From Candidatus Falkowbacteria bacterium (GTDB lineage Bacteria; Patescibacteriota; Patescibacteriia; UBA11705; JABHMO01), in NCBI GenBank assembly GCA_018674305.1, contig JABHAL010000010.1:89708-136974 (forward strand): 47,267 bases of DNA. Direction: 5' to 3'. Shown in pieces: positions 24,753-33,870 of the stretch. A program made the translations under genes and the position numbers. The notes under the pieces were generated by a model. That model was given only the letters and a program-made list of their open reading frames with translations. It was not told where the DNA came from and made no database searches. The stretch's first letter is position 1; every line of letters begins with the position of its first letter.

Positions 24753-26657
24753 TTATTTAATACTAGCCTCACGTTCAGCAGCATCCTCATCCTCCTGCTT
24801 TTGTTCTTTTTCTTGTTTTAGTAGTTGTTTAGGATCAGTAGTAATCATACGGTCCTCTAATGGTGAAGCCACCACTTTCATAGCTGCATGCCGATTACCT
24901 GCAAAGAAAATACCTTCACCTATATTACATTCCAGCAATAAATATTTCTCTCCTTCAGTTAATTGAAACACTTTTTGAATCAATTCCATAGCCGAAGGTG
25001 CTTGTTTTAACAAAATTTTAAGTGCCGAATTAGTAACAATGGCCTGACCATACTGAGAAAGTAAAAAATCATTCACGTCCTGGGTAATGGTAGTCACACC
25101 AAGATAATATTTTCGACAACGTTTAACAAGAGCGTGAATAAACTTAGCTGAATCCTCGTGTTGCATTAACCACCAAGCTTCATCAATCACCAAAATACGT
25201 TTCTTTATTTCTGAACGAACTACGTTCCAAATATAGTTAACAATATTGTAAATGGCCATTGGTCTAAGCTCATCCTCTAGATCTCGAACACTGAAACAAA
25301 CTAATTGATTTGCCATATCTACATTTGTTGGTGAATTAAACAAGCCAGAAAAAGTACCAGTAGTATATTTCTTTAATCTTAGAGCTAAATCTGCTCCGCC
25401 CTCCATACCATCCAAGACATCATATAGATCTTGCATAATTGGCGGTTCAATTTTAGACAAATCTGATTCAGGAGTAATATCTTTTTTGGCGTAAGTTTCA
25501 ATCAAAGCGCGATCCATAATTGAATCTTCTTGATAAGTCATTTTACCAATCATAATACGCATTAGACCCTTTAGAGTAATCACTGCGCTACGAATCACAT
25601 CAGCTGCTGACATGTCTCCCATTTTTCTTGGCAAATCAAAAGGGTTAATTTTACTCTCGGAGTTCAGTGAAATATTTACATAAGTTCCGCCAACAGCATC
25701 ATTCAAGTTTTTATATTCTCTTTCTGGATCAATAATAATCACATCTGTCCCTAACATCATACTACGTAAAATTTCTAGCTTGATAGTATAACTCTTACCA
25801 GCACCAGAAGTAGCAAACACGCAAGAATTGGCATTTTGCAAAGAAAAACGATCGAATAAAATTAAACTATTGTTATGTCTATTAATACCAAATAAAATAC
25901 CATCATCTGAAGTTAGCTCTGAAGAAATAAATGGAAATGAAGCAGCAATCGGTGAAGAATTTAAATTCGCAGTTATCATTAATTCATCATTACAAATTGG
26001 CACAGTTGAATTGAACCCTTGTTCTGCCTGATAAAAAACTCGTTTGGAAAGAATTGACCGAGTTCCCAAAACTGCCTCAATATCTTCAGTCAAAACATCT
26101 AACTTTTTTAAATCTTTTTCATATAAAGTGAGATATAGCCCATACTGAAAAAACTTTTCTATACCCTGGGTCAAATCATCTCTAAGTTTTTCTATATCCT
26201 GCAAAGCAGTTTCCCGAAGTGGGTCACGTGGTGCGCCTTTTTCATTATCAGATGTCAGCTGGGCAGTCAAAACACCTACCTTATTTCTCAATTGTTTCAA
26301 CACAACTGCCGAATCCATCGGATAAAAAAACATGGACACATCTAATGTCGCATTGTAATTAATGATTGGAGAAAACCAGCCAACACTAATATACCTTGGA
26401 TATGTCATTACAAATAAAGTTCGAGAAAATAAACCACCAATCCTCACATGATCTGGCATAATTTCAAAGGCTGCTGGAGCAATGATATCCAAAACTGAAG
26501 TTACTCCTTTACGGTAAGTTTTTTCCATTTGCAAAGATTCTTTTTGCTTTGCTGCCTTAACTTCTTCTTTTTTTATTTTCTTGGACTCTGAAACTGTTTT
26601 CGGCCTTACCTTTTCACTAGTGACCGGCTTTTTTTTGACGTCTCCAGGTTTAAACAT
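24753..26657 (-). CDS. VirB4-type secretion ATPase, C-terminal (motor) part
   Basis: The 634-residue protein is the ATPase half of a VirB4/TraC-type motor that powers type IV secretion. Residues 1-50 are Lys-rich and disordered. Residues 55-270 contain the middle domain (SVLDIIAPAAFEI, ISVGWFSPIINYNATLDVSM). Walker A ATSGAGKSYTIK lies near 282 and is followed by IIIDPEREYKNL; Walker B ILVIDEAWWLMQ lies near 487; a C-terminal TEGEKYLLLECNIGEGIFFA completes the family pattern. The tail is acidic. The N-terminal domain expected in one polypeptide is encoded by the preceding gene. Confidence 0.92.
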   Translation of the reverse strand: MFKPGDVKKKPVTSEKVRPKTVSESKKIKKEEVKAAKQKESLQMEKTYRKGVTSVLDIIAPAAFEIMPDHVRIGGLFSRTLFVMTYPRYISVGWFSPIINYNATLDVSMFFYPMDSAVVLKQLRNKVGVLTAQLTSDNEKGAPRDPLRETALQDIEKLRDDLTQGIEKFFQYGLYLTLYEKDLKKLDVLTEDIEAVLGTRSILSKRVFYQAEQGFNSTVPICNDELMITANLNSSPIAASFPFISSELTSDDGILFGINRHNNSLILFDRFSLQNANSCVFATSGAGKSYTIKLEILRSMMLGTDVIIIDPEREYKNLNDAVGGTYVNISLNSESKINPFDLPRKMGDMSAADVIRSAVITLKGLMRIMIGKMTYQEDSIMDRALIETYAKKDITPESDLSKIEPPIMQDLYDVLDGMEGGADLALRLKKYTTGTFSGLFNSPTNVDMANQLVCFSVRDLEDELRPMAIYNIVNYIWNVVRSEIKKRILVIDEAWWLMQHEDSAKFIHALVKRCRKYYLGVTTITQDVNDFLLSQYGQAIVTNSALKILLKQAPSAMELIQKVFQLTEGEKYLLLECNIGEGIFFAGNRHAAMKVVASPLEDRMITTDPKQLLKQEKEQKQEDEDAAEREASIK

Positions 26658-26738
26658 ATTAGATTGGTATATTTTTTAAATTCTTATATTGATTGCCGTG
26701 AACTTAACCAAGTTACAGTTCATGGTTATATTGTTTTT

Positions 26739-27416
26739 TTACTCACCTACCCGAAGCTTATCCAAATCAGACAATTTTTGACTCTTGGCTATAGCTGGAT
26801 TATAAGCATTGTAATACAATTCAATCAAACTTTGAGTATCTAAACGAACCGCTGTAATCCCCAAGGAAGAAATATTCATGTTCACGTGCTCTACTCTTTG
26901 ATTCAAATCATGTAGGAACTTTTCAAATTTGTCTTGTTTCAATCGAATAACTTTAGCTGGGCTAAAAACAGCACCTAATTTCTCAAAAAAACCACCGCCT
27001 TTTCCCTCAATAGGACTAAAAGGTACGGCAATGAAAAAATGCTTGGTCATAATATCACCCAAGTCAACCAATTCATTAATATAATTTTTGTAATCCAGAA
27101 TCTGTCTTTTTAATAGCTCGTTGGTCAACTCTTTTTCAGCTTCTTCAATACGTTTAAGATAGCCTTCAATATCCAACTTACGAGATTGAATTACTATTTG
27201 AATAGGGAAATCCAAATAATTTAAAAATGTTACATAAGCTGATACTAAAGCATTTTGTTCGTCTTCAGATTTCAATGCAAAGTTGATACTAGAAGCCATC
27301 AGCACTGCCCGCATGGTTCCGTCCTTCATTATCACTGTGTCATTTTTTATCTCTGCAATATCCAGAAATAACTGGGTTGAAGTTGTAACTTTACCTGTTG
27401 TTTTTTTTGCTGGCAT
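26739..27416 (-). CDS. VirB4/TraC-type N-terminal domain protein (separate gene)
   Basis: The 225-residue protein begins with a Lys/Thr tail and a beta-rich domain (LFLDIAEIKNDTVIMKDGTM, VLMASSINFALKSEDEQNAL). A helical part with FPIQIVIQSRKLDIEGYL and FIAVPFSP follows. This is the N-terminal domain that in other species is fused to VirB4 and contacts the membrane subunits. The gap to the motor gene is 81 bp and both keep normal-looking ends, so this is a stable split rather than a frameshift; CPR secretion loci often show it. Confidence 0.85.
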   Translation of the reverse strand: MPAKKTTGKVTTSTQLFLDIAEIKNDTVIMKDGTMRAVLMASSINFALKSEDEQNALVSAYVTFLNYLDFPIQIVIQSRKLDIEGYLKRIEEAEKELTNELLKRQILDYKNYINELVDLGDIMTKHFFIAVPFSPIEGKGGGFFEKLGAVFSPAKVIRLKQDKFEKFLHDLNQRVEHVNMNISSLGITAVRLDTQSLIELYYNAYNPAIAKSQKLSDLDKLRVGE

Positions 27417-27460
27417 ATTATTATATATTACATTTAAAATGTTATGTATTGTGTGTTTTA

Positions 27461-27913
27461 TTACAGTGGTTTGAACTCATTAGTCATTTCTCCGCCATCA
27501 TACACTCCTCCGGTATTAACAACCAAAGAAACATCTCTTAGTCTAGAACCAGAAACTGAACGCTTTTTTTGCTTGGTAATCTTTTTTTCCGCTAACGGCT
27601 GACTATCAACCTCCTTAACTAGCCTTGCATAAGCTGCTCTATTCCAAACCCGTAGCCTTGGACGTTTACTAGTTTGCAAAAAATTTAGCATAAAGAAATG
27701 AATCGGTCTCCCATTTATTCGAACAAAAGCAATAATTGCTGTAAGTGCCAAAGTCAAAAAACCGAAAAAAGCAAAATAAACAAAAGCTAAAATTTTATAA
27801 GAGATGAAAGTAATCAAAACACCAATCAATACCTCCACAAACTGTCTTGTGGTAATTGGACCAATAATTTTGTCTTCTACATCAATAAATTGTGGCACCA
27901 AGAATTGTTGCAC
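27461..27913 (-). CDS. PrgI-family membrane protein (VirB3-like position)
   Basis: The 150-residue protein opens QQFLVPQFIDVEDKIIGPIT, followed by two short helices (about 25-65) and the conserved INGRPIHFFMLNFLQTSKRP. This is the PrgI family of small inner-membrane proteins encoded next to VirB4 in Gram-positive-type and CPR secretion systems, where they fill the VirB3 role. The C-terminal 50 residues are basic and variable. Spacing to both neighbours is under 50 bp. Confidence 0.9.
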   Translation of the reverse strand: MQQFLVPQFIDVEDKIIGPITTRQFVEVLIGVLITFISYKILAFVYFAFFGFLTLALTAIIAFVRINGRPIHFFMLNFLQTSKRPRLRVWNRAAYARLVKEVDSQPLAEKKITKQKKRSVSGSRLRDVSLVVNTGGVYDGGEMTNEFKPL

Positions 27914-27940
27914 AAAAATGAAATTTAATTAAATAAATTA

Positions 27941-29158
27941 TTATTCAAATTTTAACTTTTGATTCAAAGTAGCAATCATCTCATACTCACTCAGCGTCAA
28001 GCTTTCCTGATTTTTGATTTGTCGTTGTTCGATTACTTCTGAAATCTTTTTTATTTCCTTTATCCCCTGATAAGTCATCTGCAAGTACAACTTATAGACT
28101 GGAGCTATTTTCCAAGCGTTAATGCCTTCGATCTTTTTCAATAAAGACTGCTCTGCTAATATCTCAACCTTTTCCAATATTGCCTCCTTAATCTCATCTT
28201 CATTCCTACCTAACTTCCTCATGTCATCTAAATCCATTAATTCTAATTCCTCAACTGGGCCAATCAATCTGCGTCTCTTTATATCACGAATAGCTGGTCT
28301 TGCTTGTTTTCCAATATCAGGTGAAGCAATTGGCCTCTGGACAACTGGTCTTGGCATAGTTTTGGCAATCACAGGTCTATTGATTGGTGTAGCCACCGGT
28401 GCTGACTTTACGGTTTTTTTCTGAGGCTTGATAATTGCCGGCGGTGGCGGTGCAATCTGATGATCCAAATCCGCAGTTACCTGCAAAGCTAGCTTCTCTT
28501 TAGGCTTGGCAACAACGTGACGTCTTTGCTTTTCAATTTCACTAAAATCATGCTCCAATACTGACATTATTATTTGAACTTTGTCCTTCGCCAACTCCAT
28601 ACCTCCACTAATTTTAGGCAACCCCAAAATGTATTCTAATTCCTTTGGTTTACGAATACCTCGAAAATAGGTCGCTAAAATATTACGAAAACGACTTTCA
28701 ATATTTTTATCACTAAACTTAATTTTTAATCTTTCAATAACTTCTGCCACTTTTTGTTCAATCAAACCCTGATCTTCAGATCTACGACTATGCATTTCTC
28801 CACTTGGTTTTAATTCCTCTAAATCAACCTCTACTGGATTAGCACTTGGCTTAGCTTTTGGCCAGACTGGCTTTTTTGATTCTGGCAAACTTGGTTTAGG
28901 TGCCACTGGAGCCTCTGGTAGAACTCTCGGTGTAGTTGCTACCTTTTTAATTTTCGGTGGGGCAACTTTTGGTTTAGATTTTTTTGATGAATCAAAACTG
29001 AAAGAAGGTTTTAGCTTGATTTTTTGTTTTACTTGCTCTTGTTTTTGTTCTTGGACTTGAATTTGTTCTAGTGTGAAAAACTTTCCATCTTTATAATACT
29101 TAAGTTTTCCATCTTTGTCTTTGACTAAAACGTAGCCCGCTGGTGCGCCTGAAATCAT
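27941..29158 (-). CDS. Unrecognised Pro/Lys-rich protein of the secretion operon
   Basis: The 405-residue protein starts with GYVLVKDKDGKLKYYKDGKF, then a Lys/Gln/Pro-rich linker (30-120) and a helical domain (about 130-220: EVIERLKIKFSDKNIESRFR, LGLPKISGGMELAKDKV). A second Pro-rich stretch (225-300) and a helical C-terminus rich in Glu/Lys follow. No membrane helix or signal is visible. The ATG overlaps the stop of the preceding gene (ATGA), so the two products are probably made in fixed ratio. Its position inside the secretion operon suggests a cytoplasmic accessory or substrate; no function can be assigned. Confidence 0.75.
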   Translation of the reverse strand: MISGAPAGYVLVKDKDGKLKYYKDGKFFTLEQIQVQEQKQEQVKQKIKLKPSFSFDSSKKSKPKVAPPKIKKVATTPRVLPEAPVAPKPSLPESKKPVWPKAKPSANPVEVDLEELKPSGEMHSRRSEDQGLIEQKVAEVIERLKIKFSDKNIESRFRNILATYFRGIRKPKELEYILGLPKISGGMELAKDKVQIIMSVLEHDFSEIEKQRRHVVAKPKEKLALQVTADLDHQIAPPPPAIIKPQKKTVKSAPVATPINRPVIAKTMPRPVVQRPIASPDIGKQARPAIRDIKRRRLIGPVEELELMDLDDMRKLGRNEDEIKEAILEKVEILAEQSLLKKIEGINAWKIAPVYKLYLQMTYQGIKEIKKISEVIEQRQIKNQESLTLSEYEMIATLNQKLKFE

Positions 29159-30750
29159 AAATCACTCCATTTAAATTTATGGTCATGCAAATCTAAATAT
29201 GCTAATTGTGCATATTGTGGCATGCCCTTTTGCATAAAAACATTAGAAATATTGGCGGCCAATCTAGCTCCCTCTGCTTCGGCCATACCCAAACGTTCTA
29301 AATATACAAACTTTAGAAAATACTGTACATATTTCGCTTGGTGAGGATTTTTTTTGAATTCAATTTCTTCACCTTGCAGATTATTACGTTTAAAAAATCC
29401 TTTCATGTATTTCAGGTAACGTGGGTCCTTACTAATCAAATCATCCAAAGATCCAGTCTCCGCCAAGATCTCAACTGCTGCTAGAATATTATGCTTATAA
29501 CGAGATATTAAATTCTCTTCTAAATAATCAGCGACTTTGTCATACTCTTTTCTAGTTTTTTCAATAATTTCCACTTTCAGAGCTTCAATCTTCTGCTTAT
29601 CTTCCGGTTTCCCTTCATATAATTTCATAATATCAGCAGGTGGAATATCTTCTCCCCCAGTGCTTGACTCGGAACCAACAGAACCTTCTTCATCTGCAGC
29701 TTTCTCTAAATCTGAGAATAGGGCTTTTTCTTCTTCTGGAGACAGATCAAAGATACGTAAGTCCTCAATTTCTTTTTTGGCCAAGTCCAGATAAAAATTC
29801 TTGATAGAACTGAATACTGAAAATAATTTATCAACAGTTTTTCTGTCCTTTTCATTTAAGCCCCCGATATTATTCGAGTCAGTTAAATATTTCGCTTTTT
29901 TTATTGAATTAATTGGGCCGTCAGTTATTTCAACTTCACGAATGAAATCCTTAATCCAATTGGCTACCGTTGGTTTTACTTGTGCACCTTTTATTAAAAT
30001 ATTTTTACTAGACAGTTCTTCCTGATTCTGATACAAAGCTTCTAATATATTTTTTTGGAATGTTTTATCATCACTCTCCTCAGCCTCTTGTGATAACAGA
30101 GTAATCAACCTGATATTCAATTCTATTTTGAGAACATAATCATTAATGGACAACAAATCTTTAACTTGTTCAGAAAATATTTTAACAGCGGCCTTTTTCT
30201 CACTTTCTGGATCTTTTAGTACGGCAGCCTCTTGCTCTTTCATCTTATCATTGATGAAATCTTTTTCTAACGCCTTTTCATCTTCTGCCTCCATCTCTTG
30301 TTTTTTTACACGAACATATACTTCTTTCATCACAGCCTGTTTATATTCACTAACTAACTTTCCAAATTTACCTGGATCTCCACCTAACTCTTTGATTTTT
30401 TTACTTGCAGCACCCTTAAACCATTTAGTATCCGCAATCAAAAAGCGATTAGCGCAAATTGCTATTGCCATTTCTTTAGCTTTATCCTGAGCCACACCCA
30501 GTCTATTTATTAATTCACTTTCAATTTTATCTAAAGCAACAGTTTTTCGATAAATATCGTCAATCAAAAAGGTCATCTTAGCAGTCTGGCCAATTGTTAG
30601 CTTAAACTTCTCTGCCATTTTACCATTTAAATCACTACCAAATTGAGCATACAAAGCCTCTTCAATCATTTTTGGTAACTGTTTTTTCTCAGTAACCGCA
30701 GACTTTGGGGCAACTGTTGTTTTTTTATTTTGTTGTTTTTTTGCTTTCAT
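29155..30750 (-). CDS. Unrecognised large helical protein of the secretion operon
   Basis: The 531-residue protein is almost entirely helical and charged, with a Lys-rich N-terminus (AKKQQNKKTTVAPKSAVTEK) and no signal or membrane segment. A segment near 55-110 (FLIDDIYRKTVALDKIESEL, NRLGVAQDKAKEMAIAI) recalls the helical domain of the next gene (LGLPKISGG, AKDKVQIIM), so the two could be distantly related; this is only an impression. It lies 32 bp after the VirB6-like gene and overlaps the next gene by 4 bp. Likely cytoplasmic, role unknown. Confidence 0.75.
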   Translation of the reverse strand: MKAKKQQNKKTTVAPKSAVTEKKQLPKMIEEALYAQFGSDLNGKMAEKFKLTIGQTAKMTFLIDDIYRKTVALDKIESELINRLGVAQDKAKEMAIAICANRFLIADTKWFKGAASKKIKELGGDPGKFGKLVSEYKQAVMKEVYVRVKKQEMEAEDEKALEKDFINDKMKEQEAAVLKDPESEKKAAVKIFSEQVKDLLSINDYVLKIELNIRLITLLSQEAEESDDKTFQKNILEALYQNQEELSSKNILIKGAQVKPTVANWIKDFIREVEITDGPINSIKKAKYLTDSNNIGGLNEKDRKTVDKLFSVFSSIKNFYLDLAKKEIEDLRIFDLSPEEEKALFSDLEKAADEEGSVGSESSTGGEDIPPADIMKLYEGKPEDKQKIEALKVEIIEKTRKEYDKVADYLEENLISRYKHNILAAVEILAETGSLDDLISKDPRYLKYMKGFFKRNNLQGEEIEFKKNPHQAKYVQYFLKFVYLERLGMAEAEGARLAANISNVFMQKGMPQYAQLAYLDLHDHKFKWSDL

Positions 30751-30782
30751 GTTTATCTTAATTCATAATTCTTAATTTATTT

Positions 30783-33700
30783 TTAACCCAAATCATCTGG
30801 CTCATTGCCACCGTCACGCAAAACTTCTGCTACGGCTGCATCATCAGGAACAGGTACTTCTTCAGGAGCCTCTGCCTTGTCAGGCAGTTCAGTCGGTGGC
30901 GCTTCAAGTTTTTCAAGTTTCTCTGACTTGATAGCAAAAACTGCTCCGCTTTTCTCGTCTTTGACCTGAACCATCCCTTTTACAGTTTTCCCACCTGTGA
31001 CAACAGCCTCTTTTCCATTATAAGAGACAGTATCGTTTTTACGATAGGTATGCTGAACTGCAGGTTTCGCGGCCGCGTATTCAGTGGAGATTCTTTCAAT
31101 ATCAGCCTTATCTTCTGGATTAAGAGCTCCCATAATTCGATTATCACTAGCTATACTAGAAATTTTTGATTTCATGTTTGATTGCATCTCAGGTGGAGCA
31201 GTATCGTCACCTTCTTGGGCAATAATTGCTCCAGCCAACATGCTAACAGTTTCAGCTGAACCACCATCGCCGGAGGTTGCCACCTGAGTTATTTGTTCTT
31301 TGGTAATATCCTGTGCCATTAGCTTTAGGGCTCCAGCCGATTTACCTGCATCAATACCAAGTAACTCTTTTTTACCAGCACTCCTGGTATACTCCTGTAA
31401 AGCTGCCGCATTATCCGTACCCGGTAAAATTGTTCCTGCGTTGACTGTACCATCAGCGTTTCTTGAACCAAACGCTTCATCCAAATTTCCAGTAACTTTG
31501 GCATGCGATTTTTGAAAACCTTTTTGCTTTTTATTAACAGCTTTTAACGCTACTGCCCGTTTTTCTAATTCTTCAGCCTGTGTAACGTTACCAGCTTTCC
31601 TTGCTACTTCAGCCGCTTTTTCTACCTCTGCAATTTGTCCTTTTGGTCCGGAAAGAGCAACATTAGCATCTCCACCAGCATTAGCAATCTCCTCACTAAA
31701 GCTCGAATGTACAGTTTCGGCCAAATCAGGCATTGCAGACCTAATTGCATCACCATGTGTTTCACTTCGTTTGGACACATCTTCCAAAGTAGAAGCAAAC
31801 TTTTTATCACCCAAGGCGCTTCTGGCAGCTGCTAAAAATTCTTGATCACCAAAAGCTTCTGCATTCTGTTTGCCAACGTCAAGCTCACCTCGGTTTATTC
31901 GAGTTCGAATCCTTTGCTTCTCTTTATCATCCGCCATTGCATAGCGCATATGTAATTGATTTTTTTCCAAATTACCATTGAAAGCATCTCTTGACTCTTT
32001 GTCGCCCCCCATTAAATCATTTGCAGTTTTAGCGTACTCATCCGCCGTACGACCACCAGGTATTGGTTTACCATGCTCATCCAAATCTCCCTCTATTCCC
32101 ATTGCAGATAATTTCAAAGCTGCAGCTTTGCGCACATCCTTGCCCTGAGTTGCATCCATAAGAACTTCCTTCAACTCATCAAGCTTATCAATCCCCCTAG
32201 CTGCCAAAAATGCGTTTGCTTCTTCCAGTTTTTCTTTTTGTCTAGATTGACCTATGCGATGCGCCATAACCTCCCCCATCGGCATAGCTGAAGCGGTACG
32301 ATCCCATTGTTTTTTCATAAAACCGCCAACCTTACTTCCACCTACTCTATTTAATAGCTTTTTTGTTACATCCTTTGCTTTATTATATTTATCTTTAACA
32401 ACCGTTCCTGCTTTAGAGTCTCCTGCCTTTCCAGCTACATATCCAATTCCAGCCGCTGCTGTTGTAAATGGTAATTTCGCTATCCGAGTAGCCACATCTC
32501 CTACCTTTGCCTGAGCACCCATCACACCCTCACCAGCTCGTTTATATTTTGCTAGTTTCATTTGTTTAAATTCCTGACGACGAGCCTTGTACCCCTGAAA
32601 GGCAGCTCCAGTTTTTTCTGGTGCACCGAGAGTCATCTTGTTGGCTGTCCATTTGGCCATACTCATAGTTGATTTTTGGGCTGACTGAGCCATACTGCCA
32701 ACTACTCCACCAGCTTCTTGGGCAATCATTAAACTACCAAAAAGCAAAGCCAAACCAATAGCTGTTTGGGCCAAATTATCAATCCCAGAAGCTCCAGAAA
32801 CCGGACCACCTGCGCCTTTTTGTTCAATATCAGCCACATTTATATCTGCAACCATCTGACCAGGATCAGACAAAACTAATAAACTTAGCCACAAGAAAAA
32901 GGCCATGAATGGCCCAACTGCCACAGTCCAACCAAAACGTTGCCACCATTTAGCGGCCTCACTCTGCAATCCACCAAGTGGAACAGCTTCTAGGGTAAAG
33001 GCCAACGGTGACAAAACCACTAAAATCCAAAGCTGAACTATTCTCAAAACTAATAATACTAAGATGAAAAACGTAACTGTAATGGTCATAACCAAAATAA
33101 AAATCGCCAATAACATTCCGATAAAAACATCTATGCTAGTTACAGGAGCTTCGCCCGCTGTTGGAGCTTGAGTTACGCCTGTAGATTCACTCATATTTAA
33201 TAGTTTTGTTAGATTCAAGCCATTCACCAGATTACCACCGGCTGAAGCTGAATAACCATTAACAAAAGTCATCATAACTACTTGCCCAAAATCAATCAGT
33301 AAACCACAAATCAATTTCGAGAAATTCACTAATACCGCCACCAATACCACTCGAAACAACATCTTCGTTGGTTCATATCTCTTAACTTGCAAAATTATCA
33401 TAAAAGCAATAACCAACAAAATCATTACAAAAAACAGATTACAGACATCTCTCATCATTACCCAACCCTTGGTTACTGCAGGCGAAGTTACAAAATTATT
33501 ATATGAACTTATAACAATTAAAATTGAAAAAAGTTGCATAGCAACCCAACCTAAACCGGTGGCAAGCTGTAACAAACACCAATTTATAATATACATTAAA
33601 AAATTAGCAATACTACTAGTATCGATGGCATAAGCACTTGCTCCTATAACAAACACTCCCAACAAAATAGCAACTATACCCACTCTGAGTACGGTTTTAT

Positions 33701-33791
33701 TTTTGGGCAAAATAAAAACCTTCATAAACCGTAATACTTCTACTAGTCTATTGAAAAAGCTATTCCAAATTTTCCTGAATTGACTTTGCAT
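30783..33791 (-). CDS. VirB6/TrbL-like polytopic membrane protein with long soluble tail
   Basis: The 1002-residue protein has about seven to eight membrane helices within residues 35-375, including FFVMILLVIAFMIILQV and VLVNFSKLICGLLIDFGQVV. The stretch LRIVQLWILVVLSPLAFTLE is typical of VirB6/TrbL-type channel subunits. From 380 on it is soluble, Ala/Lys/Asp-rich and helical. Near residue 935 lies a short beta unit (YRKNDTVSYNGKEAVVTGGK ... MVQVKDEKSG) like a KOW/SH3-type module, then an acidic tail. It is the first gene of the operon, behind a clear promoter. It probably forms the membrane channel of the secretion machine. Confidence 0.82.
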   Translation of the reverse strand: MQSQFRKIWNSFFNRLVEVLRFMKVFILPKNKTVLRVGIVAILLGVFVIGASAYAIDTSSIANFLMYIINWCLLQLATGLGWVAMQLFSILIVISSYNNFVTSPAVTKGWVMMRDVCNLFFVMILLVIAFMIILQVKRYEPTKMLFRVVLVAVLVNFSKLICGLLIDFGQVVMMTFVNGYSASAGGNLVNGLNLTKLLNMSESTGVTQAPTAGEAPVTSIDVFIGMLLAIFILVMTITVTFFILVLLVLRIVQLWILVVLSPLAFTLEAVPLGGLQSEAAKWWQRFGWTVAVGPFMAFFLWLSLLVLSDPGQMVADINVADIEQKGAGGPVSGASGIDNLAQTAIGLALLFGSLMIAQEAGGVVGSMAQSAQKSTMSMAKWTANKMTLGAPEKTGAAFQGYKARRQEFKQMKLAKYKRAGEGVMGAQAKVGDVATRIAKLPFTTAAAGIGYVAGKAGDSKAGTVVKDKYNKAKDVTKKLLNRVGGSKVGGFMKKQWDRTASAMPMGEVMAHRIGQSRQKEKLEEANAFLAARGIDKLDELKEVLMDATQGKDVRKAAALKLSAMGIEGDLDEHGKPIPGGRTADEYAKTANDLMGGDKESRDAFNGNLEKNQLHMRYAMADDKEKQRIRTRINRGELDVGKQNAEAFGDQEFLAAARSALGDKKFASTLEDVSKRSETHGDAIRSAMPDLAETVHSSFSEEIANAGGDANVALSGPKGQIAEVEKAAEVARKAGNVTQAEELEKRAVALKAVNKKQKGFQKSHAKVTGNLDEAFGSRNADGTVNAGTILPGTDNAAALQEYTRSAGKKELLGIDAGKSAGALKLMAQDITKEQITQVATSGDGGSAETVSMLAGAIIAQEGDDTAPPEMQSNMKSKISSIASDNRIMGALNPEDKADIERISTEYAAAKPAVQHTYRKNDTVSYNGKEAVVTGGKTVKGMVQVKDEKSGAVFAIKSEKLEKLEAPPTELPDKAEAPEEVPVPDDAAVAEVLRDGGNEPDDLG

Positions 33792-33816
33792 TCAAGATGA
33801 TATTAATTTCAGTGAT

Positions 33817-33845
33817 ATTATACCACAATTTTCCAAACTGAACAA
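33817..33845 (-). promoter_or_regulatory. Promoter of the secretion/division operon
   Basis: Minus-strand TTGTTC (33840-33845), 17-bp spacer and TATAAT (33817-33822) with extended -10 (TGGTATAAT). Transcription would start near 33810, giving a leader of about 20 bases without a Shine-Dalgarno sequence before the VirB6-like ATG. Confidence 0.75.
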
Positions 33846-33870
33846 AGTTTATACACAGTTAGAATACTCT

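Noticed and set aside
17546-33791. Conjugative element or ICE
   Set aside because: No relaxase, VirD4-type coupling protein, integrase or oriT is visible; the motor genes run straight into core division genes.
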